The notes beneath the pieces were generated by a model. It had not been told where the DNA came from, searched no databases, and worked only from the letters and a program-made list of their open reading frames with translations. A program made the translations under genes and the position numbers. This document shows, piece by piece, positions 16,726-24,357 of a DNA stretch of 34,365 nucleotides. Source of the DNA: Deltaproteobacteria bacterium (GTDB lineage: Bacteria; Myxococcota_A; Polyangia; HGW-17; JAJRWW01); assembly GCA_029938605.1 (NCBI GenBank), contig JAOZUO010000084.1, positions 1 through 34,365 of the forward strand. Direction: 5' to 3'. The number at the start of each line of letters is the position of its first letter. Position 1 is the first letter of the stretch.

Positions 16726-18225
16726 ATGACGAAGTTCTACGAGCCAACAACCGTGGTCGAAGCTGTGCGGGTGCTCGCTGAGCACGGCGCGGCGGCGCGT
16801 CTTGTGGCCGGCGGCACGGACGTGATGGTGAACCTGAACAGCGGGGCCACCGAGCCTCCGGAGGTGCTGCTCAGCGTCAAGCGCATCGCTGGCCTTCGGG
16901 ACCTGGACGTGTCCAGCTCGGCGGTCACCATCGGGGCGGCGGTCACTTTTGGGGAGGTGCTCTTTTCGGAGCCGATCCGCAAGGCGCTGCCCGCGTTGTC
17001 CATCGTGGCGGGCAAGATCGCCGGGCCGCAGATCCGCAACATGGCTACCATCGGCGGAAACATCGGGAACGCGTCTCCGGGCGGCGACATGCTCAACCCG
17101 CTGCTTGCCCTGGGCGCTACCGTGGAGTTGGCGCGGTCCGACGGTGATGGCGTGGCGGTGCGCAAGGTAGCGCTGGCCGACTACTTCACTGGTCCTGGGC
17201 AGAGTGTGCGAGAGCCCACGGAGCTGCTCACGAAGATCCACGTGGATTTGCCGCCGGCGGGCTATCGCTACGGACATGAGAAGTTTGGCCGGCGTCCCTC
17301 CATGGAGTGCGCTGTGCTGGCCGTGGGGGTGGGTGCGGTGGTGGACGGGGAGGGGAGACTGTCGGATGTGCGGGTGGTGTATTCCGCGGTGGCGCCCACG
17401 CCTCTGTTGGGCACCAAGACCGCCGCGCTCCTCGAGGGGCAGACCATCACCCCGGACCTGCTGGAGGCGGTGGCACTCGAGGCCCGGTCCGAGGTGCAGC
17501 CCATCGACGACATCCGGGGCAGCGCCGAGTACCGGCGGGAGCTCACGGGAGTCCTGGTCCAGCGCGCCGTGCAGCGGCTCGCAAGCCCCGAAGAGGCGGA
17601 GCCCATCTCCATCTGGCCACCCTTCGACGACGGCGGACACTGCTGTGGACGGGATCATGCCGGCGACCACGACCACGACGCGAGTACGTCGTCGGCGTCT
17701 TCGGCGGCGGCGGCGGTGGTGGCGGGAGAGACCACGCGCACCATCACCTTCACGCTCAACGGCCAACCGGTCACCGTGGCCGTCAAAGCCCTCACGCCGC
17801 TCATCGACGTGATCCGGGATCACGCGGGTCTGCTGGGTACCAAGCTCGGCTGCGGTGAGGGCGAGTGCGGCACCTGCACCGTGGTGCTCGACGGCGTCAC
17901 CGTCAATAGCTGCCTGCAGCTCGCCGTCGCCTGCGACGGTCGGGACGTCTTGACCATCGAGGGGCTTGCCACCGACGGAGTCCTGGATCGGGTGCAGGAG
18001 GCCTTCGTGGCCCACGGCGCCGTGCAGTGCGGCTTCTGTACGCCGGGCATGATCCTCCAGGCCTGGTGGGTGCTTCAGCAGGGGGTGGAGGTCACCCCGG
18101 AGTTTGCCGCCCGCGCCATTGAGGGCAACCTCTGCCGGTGTACGGGCTACGTTAAGATCGTCGAGGCGATCGTCGCCGCGGCCGAGTCAAAGACCGCGGG
18201 CACGACGGAAGTGAAGAGCTCATGA
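16726..18225 (+). CDS. Molybdenum hydroxylase FAD subunit fused to [2Fe-2S] subunit
   Basis: 499 residues from the ATG at 16726 (TAGGAG upstream). Residues 1-295 are the CoxM-like FAD subunit with LVAGGTDVMV and TIGGNIGNASPGGDML. Residues about 345-495 are a complete CoxS-like protein: plant-type cluster Cys376, Cys381, Cys384 and Cys396, and the proximal cluster Cys435, Cys438, Cys470 and Cys472. All eight ligands are present. They are joined by a linker holding a His/Cys/Asp cluster (residues 305-318: HCCGRDHAGDHDHD) and a Ser/Ala run. The usual fused order in xanthine dehydrogenases is [2Fe-2S] then FAD; here it is reversed. There is no Cys-rich insert in the FAD part, so it is not 4-hydroxybenzoyl-CoA-reductase-like. 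Electrons would run from the Mo subunit (next gene, ATGA overlap) through the clusters to FAD. Confidence 0.92.
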   Translation: MTKFYEPTTVVEAVRVLAEHGAAARLVAGGTDVMVNLNSGATEPPEVLLSVKRIAGLRDLDVSSSAVTIGAAVTFGEVLFSEPIRKALPALSIVAGKIAGPQIRNMATIGGNIGNASPGGDMLNPLLALGATVELARSDGDGVAVRKVALADYFTGPGQSVREPTELLTKIHVDLPPAGYRYGHEKFGRRPSMECAVLAVGVGAVVDGEGRLSDVRVVYSAVAPTPLLGTKTAALLEGQTITPDLLEAVALEARSEVQPIDDIRGSAEYRRELTGVLVQRAVQRLASPEEAEPISIWPPFDDGGHCCGRDHAGDHDHDASTSSASSAAAAVVAGETTRTITFTLNGQPVTVAVKALTPLIDVIRDHAGLLGTKLGCGEGECGTCTVVLDGVTVNSCLQLAVACDGRDVLTIEGLATDGVLDRVQEAFVAHGAVQCGFCTPGMILQAWWVLQQGVEVTPEFAARAIEGNLCRCTGYVKIVEAIVAAAESKTAGTTEVKSS

Positions 18226-20513
18226 CCAACTGGATTGGCAAAGGTGTTCCGAAGCTCGACGCTCCCCCCAAGGCGGCGGGGGAGGCTCGGTATGTGCAGG
18301 ACTACGACCTGCCGGGCATGCTGCACGCGAAGATCTTGCGGACGGATCGGGTGCACGCGCGGATCAAGTCCATCGACACGTCGGCGGCGAAGAAGCTACC
18401 GGGCGTCCATGCGGTGATCACTGCGGCGGACATCGAGAACGTCCCCTTCGGCCACGGGCGGGACAACACCCCTTTGAAGGGCGACACCGTCACTTGTATC
18501 CGAGACGAGATCGCGGCGGTGGCCGCGGACACGGTGGAAATCGCTGCTGAGGCGGTGAAGCTCATTCGAGTGGAGTACGAGGATCTGCCGGAGATCTTCA
18601 CGGTGGCCGACGCGCTGGCCGACGGCGCGCCGGTGATGTTTGACGACTGTCCGGACAACATCCGCTTCAAGTATGACTACCACCACGGGGACCTGCAGGC
18701 GGGCATCGACGCCTCGGACGTGATCGTCGAGTCTACCTTCGACCTGCAGTTCGTCACGCACTGCTGCATGGGCGTGTCCGGGATCATCGCCGATTTCAGC
18801 GTGACCGGCGACCTGACCGTCATCTCTCAGACCCAGGTTCCCTTCAGCTACCGGCGGGATCTCGGTACCATCGTAGGTGTGGTTCCGGAGAGGATTCGGG
18901 TGATCCAGCCCGTCATCGGCGGTGGCTTCGGTTCCAAGCTGGACATCTATCCCTATGAGCCCGTCTGCGTGTGGTTGGCCCGTAAGACGAGACGGCCCGT
19001 GCGGCTGGTGTTCACGCGGGAGGAGGAGTTCATCGCCTCTCCCACGCGGCAGCCCACCACGTTCTTTTTGCGCTCGGGGGCGACCAAGGATGGCACGCTG
19101 ACCTTCCGTGAGGCGCGGATGTTGCACGACAACGGCGGGCGCACCTCCTGGGGAGCCACCACGCCCTTCGTGATCATGCAGTCCATTTCGTCGCTGTATC
19201 GGGTGGAGCACGTCAGCTACAAGACGCTGGTGGTCTATACCAATAATCCGTACTCGGGTTCCTTCCGGGGCTACGGCAATCCCCAGGCCACCTTTGGCTT
19301 GGAGCAGCACATGGATATGCTCGCCGATAAGCTGGGCATGGATCCGCTGGCCTTCCGACTGAAGAATGCCCAGGAGCCCGGCGAGACCACGGGACAGGGC
19401 ATGGAGTTGGTCACCTGCGGCCTCGCCGAGTGCCTCGAAAAGGGCGCGGAGCTCAGCGGGTATAGCGCCGCGCGGTTGGCCAACGCCGACCAGTCCCCGG
19501 AGGCCAAGGTGCGTCGTGGCATCGGCATGGCGTCCATGGTGCATGTGGGCGGTGGCGCGAAGATCTACCGGTCCGACGGGTGCGGCACCATCATCAAGCT
19601 TGACGACTTCGGTGTCGCCACGGTGCTCACCGGGTCCAGTGAGATCGGTCAGGGCTCCGAGACGGTCATCGCCCAGATGGTGGCCACGGAGCTGGGGCTG
19701 GACATGGGCGATGTGCGGGTGGTGAACAACGACACCCAGGTGACGCCCTGGGACGTGGGCGTACACGCCAGCCGTACCACCTTTGTGGCGGGAAACTCCG
19801 CCCGGGGCGCCGCCATCAAGGCCCGGGAGAAGATCCTCGCCGAGGCGGCCGCGCGGCTGGACACGGGTGACCAGAACCTCGCCCTGGCCGATGGCGCCAT
19901 CGTGGACGCCGACTCCGGGGAGGTTGTCTCGCCCCTGGCGCGGTTCATTCGCTCGCTGCACTTCTCTACCAAGAACGACATCGTCATTACCAACCACTAC
20001 TATGAGCCTACCTCGGTGGCCCAGGACTCGGAGTTCAAGGGCAACGTGTCGGCAAGCTACGCCTTCGCCACCCACGTGGCCGAGGTGGAGGTGGACATGG
20101 AGACCGGCATGGTGCGAGTTACCAAGCTGGTAGCCGTACACGACGTGGGTAAGGTCATCAACCCGCTGCTCATCGACGGCCAGGTACACGGCGGCGTGTC
20201 CCTGGGTCTCGGCTACTGCCTCAGCGAGGACCTCAAGGTTCAGGCGGGCGAGGTGATGAATCCCAACTTCACCAACTACCACATCATGACCGCCCCCGAG
20301 ATGCCGGAGATTGTCACCCACTACGTGGAGACCGACGACCCCTTCGGCCCCTACGGCGCCAAGGGCATCGGTGAGGCCCCGGCCATTTGCGTCGCCCCCG
20401 CCGTGGCCAACGCCATCCACAACGCCACGGGCTTGCGTCTTACGGCGCTGCCGTTCACGCCCGAAAGAGTCCTCTTCGCGCTGAAGGCGGACCACTCGGA
20501 TCAGCCGAAGTAG
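18222..20513 (+). CDS. Molybdenum hydroxylase large subunit (xanthine dehydrogenase family)
   Basis: 763 residues, ATGA overlap with the FAD/[2Fe-2S] gene. Two-domain Mo-binding subunit: GKGVPKLDAPPKAAGEARYV opens the small domain. Mo-cofactor loops follow as GGGFGSK (233-239), GSFRGYGNPQ (346-355), a GSSEIGQGSET loop, and KGIGEAPA with the catalytic Glu at 718. The CO-dehydrogenase active-site loop AYRCSFR is absent, so it is not a carbon monoxide dehydrogenase. The family hydroxylates N-heterocycles or aldehydes with water as oxygen donor, or in one branch reduces aromatic CoA esters. Substrate is not readable; the operon suggests an organic acid or its CoA ester. Maturation would need Mo-cofactor biosynthesis and an XdhC-like factor, neither in the window. 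Confidence 0.92.
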   Translation: MTNWIGKGVPKLDAPPKAAGEARYVQDYDLPGMLHAKILRTDRVHARIKSIDTSAAKKLPGVHAVITAADIENVPFGHGRDNTPLKGDTVTCIRDEIAAVAADTVEIAAEAVKLIRVEYEDLPEIFTVADALADGAPVMFDDCPDNIRFKYDYHHGDLQAGIDASDVIVESTFDLQFVTHCCMGVSGIIADFSVTGDLTVISQTQVPFSYRRDLGTIVGVVPERIRVIQPVIGGGFGSKLDIYPYEPVCVWLARKTRRPVRLVFTREEEFIASPTRQPTTFFLRSGATKDGTLTFREARMLHDNGGRTSWGATTPFVIMQSISSLYRVEHVSYKTLVVYTNNPYSGSFRGYGNPQATFGLEQHMDMLADKLGMDPLAFRLKNAQEPGETTGQGMELVTCGLAECLEKGAELSGYSAARLANADQSPEAKVRRGIGMASMVHVGGGAKIYRSDGCGTIIKLDDFGVATVLTGSSEIGQGSETVIAQMVATELGLDMGDVRVVNNDTQVTPWDVGVHASRTTFVAGNSARGAAIKAREKILAEAAARLDTGDQNLALADGAIVDADSGEVVSPLARFIRSLHFSTKNDIVITNHYYEPTSVAQDSEFKGNVSASYAFATHVAEVEVDMETGMVRVTKLVAVHDVGKVINPLLIDGQVHGGVSLGLGYCLSEDLKVQAGEVMNPNFTNYHIMTAPEMPEIVTHYVETDDPFGPYGAKGIGEAPAICVAPAVANAIHNATGLRLTALPFTPERVLFALKADHSDQPK

Positions 20514-20538
20514 CAGTAGTACCTGGAGTAGGCGCCCC

Positions 20539-21741
20539 ATGAAGCCCAAGACGATCCTCGCGCTTGAACAAGCGCTCACTTTGCCCTACGCCACGCAGCG
20601 GTTTGTCCACCTGGGCTGGCGCGTCATCCGGGTGGAGTCTACACCCTTTCGGGGCCAGAAGACCCCCGGGGATCCGAACCGGTACGTGGGCCATGAGGTG
20701 GCGGGACCGGATCGGTGCTCGTACTTCTTCGGGCCCAACGCCGGCAAGGAGGCCATCACCATCAACCTCAAGGAGCCCTCAGGAGCCGAGCTCCTGGGGC
20801 GGCTGATCCGCGATCTGCCCGTGGACATCTTCATGGTCAACACCCTGCCGGGGCGTTACGAGAAGCTCGGCATTGACTACGACACCCTGCGTGGTTTTCG
20901 CGAGGATCTCATCTGGGTGGGCATCTCCGCCCTGGGGCCGGACTTTCCGAAGTTCGGGGGCTACGATCCCGCGCTCCAAGCCATGATGGGCTATATGCAT
21001 CTCACCGGCGATCCCGACTCCACGCCCATGCTCTGTGGGGTGCCCATCGCCGACCTCAAGGCGGGGGACGAGGCCGTGAACCAGGTGCTGCTCGCCCTGG
21101 TGGACCGCGCCGAGACGGGAAAGGGGTGTCGCATCGACATCTCCATGGCCCAGGCCGCGGCCTCCTGGCTGGTGACGAACCTGCCCCTGCTCGATCTGGA
21201 CGCCTCTGGACAGCAGGCCACCCGTAGCGGCAACGAACACCGTGAGTTCGTGCCCGTAAACGCCTACCCCACCCGGGACGGTCACATCTACCTCGCGGTG
21301 GGAAACGATCGCCAGTGGGATTCCCTGACGGGCGTAGACGGTTTCGGAAGCCTCGCCCGGACCGAGCTCGCTACCAACGCTGGCCGCAAGGCCGAGCGCG
21401 AGTCCATACACCTGGCCATCGGCGCCATCACCAAGCAGCGTACCACCGCCGACCTCTCCGAGCTTTTTGCGGCCGGAGGAATCGTGCACGCTCCCATCAA
21501 CTCCCTCAAGGACGTGGCCGCCCAGCCCTTTACGCAAAAGATCATGCCTGTAACCACGCTCCCGGATGGTAAGCAGGTGCACCTGGCGCCTCCCGCCGTG
21601 AATACTCCCCACCTCGCCCAGACTAACAATGAGCTCTCCATGCCCCCGGGCTACGGTGAGCACAACGACGCGGTCTTCACCGAAATCGGCATCACCGACA
21701 CCGAGCTATCGGACCTTCGAGAGCGGGGCATCATCACGTAA
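20539..21741 (+). CDS. CaiB/BaiF (class III) CoA-transferase
   Basis: 400 residues, 25 bp after the Mo subunit. Class III signatures: an N-terminal LEQALTLPYATQRFVHLGWRVIRVE-type Rossmann entry, FGPNAGKEAITINLKEPSG, and the catalytic Asp at about residue 172 in GVPIADLKAGDEAV. Then RIDISMAQAAASWL and the C-terminal GGIVHAPINSLKDVAAQPF. The enzyme moves CoA from a donor thioester to a free acid without ATP, through an aspartyl-CoA anhydride. As last gene of the operon it most likely activates the pathway's starting acid or recycles CoA from a product (inference). It converges with the next lipoprotein gene, 11 bp between stops, with no clear terminator hairpin between them. Confidence 0.92.
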   Translation: MKPKTILALEQALTLPYATQRFVHLGWRVIRVESTPFRGQKTPGDPNRYVGHEVAGPDRCSYFFGPNAGKEAITINLKEPSGAELLGRLIRDLPVDIFMVNTLPGRYEKLGIDYDTLRGFREDLIWVGISALGPDFPKFGGYDPALQAMMGYMHLTGDPDSTPMLCGVPIADLKAGDEAVNQVLLALVDRAETGKGCRIDISMAQAAASWLVTNLPLLDLDASGQQATRSGNEHREFVPVNAYPTRDGHIYLAVGNDRQWDSLTGVDGFGSLARTELATNAGRKAERESIHLAIGAITKQRTTADLSELFAAGGIVHAPINSLKDVAAQPFTQKIMPVTTLPDGKQVHLAPPAVNTPHLAQTNNELSMPPGYGEHNDAVFTEIGITDTELSDLRERGIIT

Positions 21742-21752
21742 TCTCAATTGGA

Positions 21753-22844
21753 TCACGGCGGTGGCATCATGCAGCCGTTGCTCCCGCAGATGGGGCTGTC
21801 TTCGCAGCAGGGGGGTTGGCAGGTGGGGCAGCCGGGCGGGGCGCCGCAGTCGTTGCAGCACACCAGACCCAGCTGGCAGTTCGAAGCGGTGCCGGTGCCC
21901 ATACAGGGCTGTCCGGCCTCGCGAAGGATGCAGGAGTTGTCCCAGACGCAGCCCACCGTGGAGTCGAAGTTGGCGAAGGGACCGCAGTCGCAGCCGGGCG
22001 CCACGCAGGGCTCCATCAGGTTGGGTTGCCCGCAGTCGTAGTGGCCGCAGCCGTTGCCCGTCTCGTACCACGTGCCGGCGCTCGCCTCGCACAGGCCCTG
22101 GTCGTCGGCCGCACCGCATTCCGCCGCGTTGAGCGCACAGCCGGCCACCGGATGGAAGTTGCGGTAGGAGCCACAGTCGCAGGAGTCCACGCAGGCCTGG
22201 CAATCGTCGGGTCGGCCGCAGGTGAACCCGCAGATGCAGTCTGACGCCGGGTGCCAGGTGCCCGCCGTGGCCAGGCAAGCCTCCATGGGTTGGCAGGCGG
22301 CGGAGTCCACGCAGCCCTGGCCGGGCGCGAAGTTGCGGCCCGGACCGCAGTTGCAGCCCGCCTCGCAGCAATTGAGCAGGGACGGCATTCCGCAGGTGAA
22401 GTGGCCGCAAGGCCCGCAGGGTTCAGACGGGAACCATTCACCTCCCGTGTCCACACACCGAGCACCATCGCAGGAGCTCTGTGCCGCCTCGCAGTCGGCC
22501 AGGTTTGCGAAGGCCAGATCGCAGTCGCCCGAGCCCTGGTCGTCACACTCGCATCCCCACAGCTCGTGACAGGCCATTGAGTCGAAGAAGGCCCCCAGGA
22601 ACTCCGGGTTGAAGCAATCGATGCACAGGTTGTCCGCCACCATGGCGGGTGCGCAATGGGGAAGTACCCCGCCGTCCGGTACTACCCCGCTATCGGGCAG
22701 CACCCCGCCATCCGGGTACAGGCTCCCGTCGGATCCCACTGTGCCGTCGTCGTCGGTGGACCCTATGGTGTTCCCTCCGCAAGCCCCGGCGGCGAGGACC
22801 AGCGCCAAAATCGTGACCACGAGCCAACAGATCCGGTAACGCAT
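21753..22844 (-). CDS. Cys-rich lipoprotein
   Basis: 363 residues; GGAGG lies 7 bp before the ATG at 22844. The signal peptide ends LAAGAC, the probable lipidation site, followed by an Asp/Gly/Ser linker with a repeated PDGGV/PDSGV pattern. The body has about 30 Cys in a repeat of the form C...GTW.....C.CG...CG.P....C...CDCG...NF.P..GC, with three readable rounds (for example CGFTCGRPDDCQACVDSCDCG). This differs from the DUF4215-like lipoproteins elsewhere in the window. A final Cys-dense segment (CCNDCGAPPGCPTCQPPCC) resembles a knotted module. Likely surface-exposed and disulfide-stabilised. Not obviously connected to the catabolic operon it faces. Function unknown. Confidence 0.8.
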   Translation of the reverse strand: MRYRICWLVVTILALVLAAGACGGNTIGSTDDDGTVGSDGSLYPDGGVLPDSGVVPDGGVLPHCAPAMVADNLCIDCFNPEFLGAFFDSMACHELWGCECDDQGSGDCDLAFANLADCEAAQSSCDGARCVDTGGEWFPSEPCGPCGHFTCGMPSLLNCCEAGCNCGPGRNFAPGQGCVDSAACQPMEACLATAGTWHPASDCICGFTCGRPDDCQACVDSCDCGSYRNFHPVAGCALNAAECGAADDQGLCEASAGTWYETGNGCGHYDCGQPNLMEPCVAPGCDCGPFANFDSTVGCVWDNSCILREAGQPCMGTGTASNCQLGLVCCNDCGAPPGCPTCQPPCCEDSPICGSNGCMMPPP

Positions 22845-22860
22845 GAGCTGTCCTCCGAGC

Positions 22861-23364
22861 TTACGCTGAAGCTGAAGTTTTGATCATAGCACGGTTGGGG
22901 AGCCGCATACCCCCTGAGGTGCCTACGCCACTGCTGAATTGGGTTGCGTGGTCCGGGAAAAAAACCGGCACGCCCCGACGTCGGCGGTTGCGTCTGACGT
23001 TCATGCCCGCGTCCCACGCTCGATGTCGAGTGTTTGCCAGTCCCCTTGGTTGGTGTGTCTTATGACACCGAGCACAGAGCCAGGACCGACGGCGATAGCG
23101 AAGCTTGCCGAGCAGGGTCACACGTGTCGTCCATTTTCTCTTCGGCCTACGCAGTTTCTGACCGCACCGCGGGCAGCACGGCGGGCCTTGTCGGTGACGA
23201 TGCAGATCTTCATCCCGGCGCTCCAGCGTCAGACGGTTGAGCTTGAGTCCCAGTACGCTCTGAACGTGGCGGAGGGAAAAGCCCGCGACTTTGCAAAAGT
23301 ATGCGGCGCGATAGCTTTCAGCGCACATATCCAAGCGTCCCTTGAAGCGCAGAACTATGGCCAC
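22861..23364 (-). pseudogene. Transposase N-terminal zinc-ribbon remnant
   Basis: The open frame has a recognisable centre: CCPRCGQKLRR, then a stretch reading RVTLLGKLRYRRRSWLCARCHKTH. A CxxC...CxxC zinc ribbon followed by TLLG.LRYRR..W.C..C is characteristic of the N-terminal part of ISKra4/UPF0236-type transposases. No DDE catalytic domain follows; after the second CxxC the sequence becomes low-complexity (RRNRRRR) and ends within 60 residues. It is therefore a truncated, presumably inactive remnant. The segment encoding the region just after the ribbon (22973-23033) has a diverged copy at 24084-24144, which supports a mobile or repeated origin for the whole interval. Terminal inverted repeats and target duplications were not found. 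Confidence 0.5.
22973..23033 (+). repeat. Diverged direct repeat, copy A
   Basis: This 61-bp stretch, beginning CCCCGACGTC and containing CCACGCTCGA about 40 bases in, matches 24084-24144 at roughly 70% of positions without gaps. It lies at the tail of the transposase remnant. Confidence 0.5.
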
Positions 23365-23421
23365 GTGGGCGTCTCAGTGAAGCTCCCCGGCGAAAAGGGG
23401 CGTGCGTACTTTGAGCGGGCT

Positions 23422-23633
23422 CAGGTACCCTGGTCTTGTCGCGATTAAGGCCATGACTGCGACATTTTCTGGGTACCTTGCGCTCAGGTACCCCAATCTT
23501 GTCGCGATTTAGGCCATAACTGCGACATTTTCTGGGTACCTTGCGCTCAGGTACCCCAATTTTGTCGCGATTTGGGCCATAACTGCGACATTTTCTGGGT
23601 ACCTTGCGCTCAGGTACCCCAATTTTGTCGCGA
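23422..23633. repeat. 63-bp tandem repeat array, 3 full units plus a partial
   Basis: Units run 23422-23484, 23485-23547 and 23548-23610, with the first 23 bp of a fourth to 23633. Units 2 and 3 are almost identical; unit 1 differs at a handful of positions. Every unit contains an inverted repeat TGTCGC-N16-GCGACA (23437-23464, 23500-23527, 23563-23590). Unit junctions contain GGGTACC-N9-GGTACCC (for example 23471-23493). There are no unique spacers. The period is a multiple of three, so both strands stay open through it; I do not regard it as coding. It sits between a transposase remnant and diverged copies of itself about 350 bp further on. Confidence 0.9.
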
Positions 23634-23934
23634 AATTGTCCTACATGGACATACGACGCAGGTCGCACACTCCCTTCTCACTGTGACTAGTGGTCTTGGA
23701 TCCGGACTTGGGGTAGTGTTTGGCCGCAGGGGGTCTTCGGGTGTGCGGTTTGATTGTGGTAATGAGAGCCTATCCCGGTTTCCCCCATGTCTCTAATTTC
23801 TTCCTTCGGGACGTGGCTGGCGATGGCGCACACGCCTTTGGCTGGCACGAGCCTCTGGCGAAGTCGCGAACGCTCGGGCGTGCCCGCTTTCATTCTGACC
23901 CCATCGGAAAAGCGGGACACCCCGACGTCAACCG
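23634..23934. other. Gene-free stretch, no feature recognised
   Basis: This interval separates the 63-bp array from its diverged relatives. No gene with a ribosome-binding site and recognisable protein was found on either strand. The only hint of structure is the stretch near 23905-23930, containing CACCCCGACGTC, which echoes CACGCCCCGACGTC in copy A at about 22969-22982. Confidence 0.4.
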
Positions 23935-23958
23935 CTCCACACGATGATTCGTGTGGAG
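23935..23958. other. Perfect 10-bp stem-loop
   Basis: CTCCACACGA-TGAT-TCGTGTGGAG forms an uninterrupted 10-bp stem with a 4-nt loop. No T-tract follows. It directly precedes the diverged 62-bp dyad units. Confidence 0.7.
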
Positions 23959-24069
23959 TGCCCAGCACTCGGGCCGATACGTCGCGCGAATTGCTGCTCT
24001 GGCGACATTTCCCCCGAAGTGCTTCGGCACTCAGCGGTGTATGTCGCTCCGAACGGTGGAATCGCGACG
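23956..24069. repeat. Two diverged units of the dyad repeat family, 62-bp period
   Basis: CGTCGC-N16-GCGACA (23980-24007) and TGTCGC-N16-GCGACG (24042-24069) repeat the dyad of the 63-bp array with exactly the same 16-nt spacer and a 62-bp period. The hairpin before each dyad is kept in position but not in sequence: GAGTGC-CCA-GCACTC (23956-23970) and AGTGC-TTCG-GCACT (24018-24031), in place of GGGTACC-N9-GGTACCC. The second has a C(UUCG)G tetraloop, a very stable RNA loop. Confidence 0.7.
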
Positions 24070-24083
24070 TATCGCTTGAAGTG

Positions 24084-24144
24084 CCCCAACGTCAGTCGTT
24101 TCACCCGACGTCTGCGCCAGCGCACCACGCTCGACGTCTTAGGT
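24084..24144 (+). repeat. Diverged direct repeat, copy B
   Basis: Roughly 70% identical, ungapped, to 22973-23033. It starts CCCCAACGTC and contains CCACGCTCGA at the same offset. It follows the last dyad unit by 15 bp, so this element and the dyad family may be parts of one larger decayed repeat. Confidence 0.5.
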
Positions 24145-24357
24145 CTTGTCCCCCGGGGAGAAAGGATGAAGATCTCGCGCCACGATTTGGCACCGAGAAG
24201 CTTCGCGGAGTCCAAGTGTTTGATATTCAGTCAGACCACGGATCCAGCGACAGGTCCCTCCGAGGATCGGTGCACGGTTGGGGGGGGCGCCTGGCAATCG
24301 GTGACCCGAGTGGTATCATCGGTTGCCGGTCCTCGAGACCGTTGGAGGAGAAAGTCT

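Noticed and set aside
16726-18225. 4-hydroxybenzoyl-CoA reductase beta/gamma subunits
   Set aside because: The FAD part lacks the Cys-rich insert that carries the extra [4Fe-4S] cluster in that enzyme.
18222-20513. Carbon monoxide dehydrogenase large subunit
   Set aside because: The CO-dehydrogenase loop AYRCSFR is missing; the position reads GSFRGYGNPQ, as in general xanthine dehydrogenase-family enzymes.
18396-20579. A 727-codon open frame antisense to the Mo subunit, and similar long antisense frames at 15084-16481 and 16672-18015
   Set aside because: They are mirror frames caused by high GC at third codon positions. The sense strands carry complete, recognisable enzymes with ribosome-binding sites and overlaps.
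23422-23633. CRISPR array
   Set aside because: Units are directly contiguous with no unique spacers, and no cas genes are nearby.
23318-23668. Minus-strand open frame that reads the 63-bp array as a 21-residue repeat protein
   Set aside because: The period is a multiple of three, so both strands stay open. There is no ribosome-binding site or recognisable domain, and the diverged units break the frame while keeping the hairpins.
23422-24069. Integron attC sites
   Set aside because: The inverted repeats lack the RYYYAAC/GTTRRRY core ends and there is no integrase or cassette structure.
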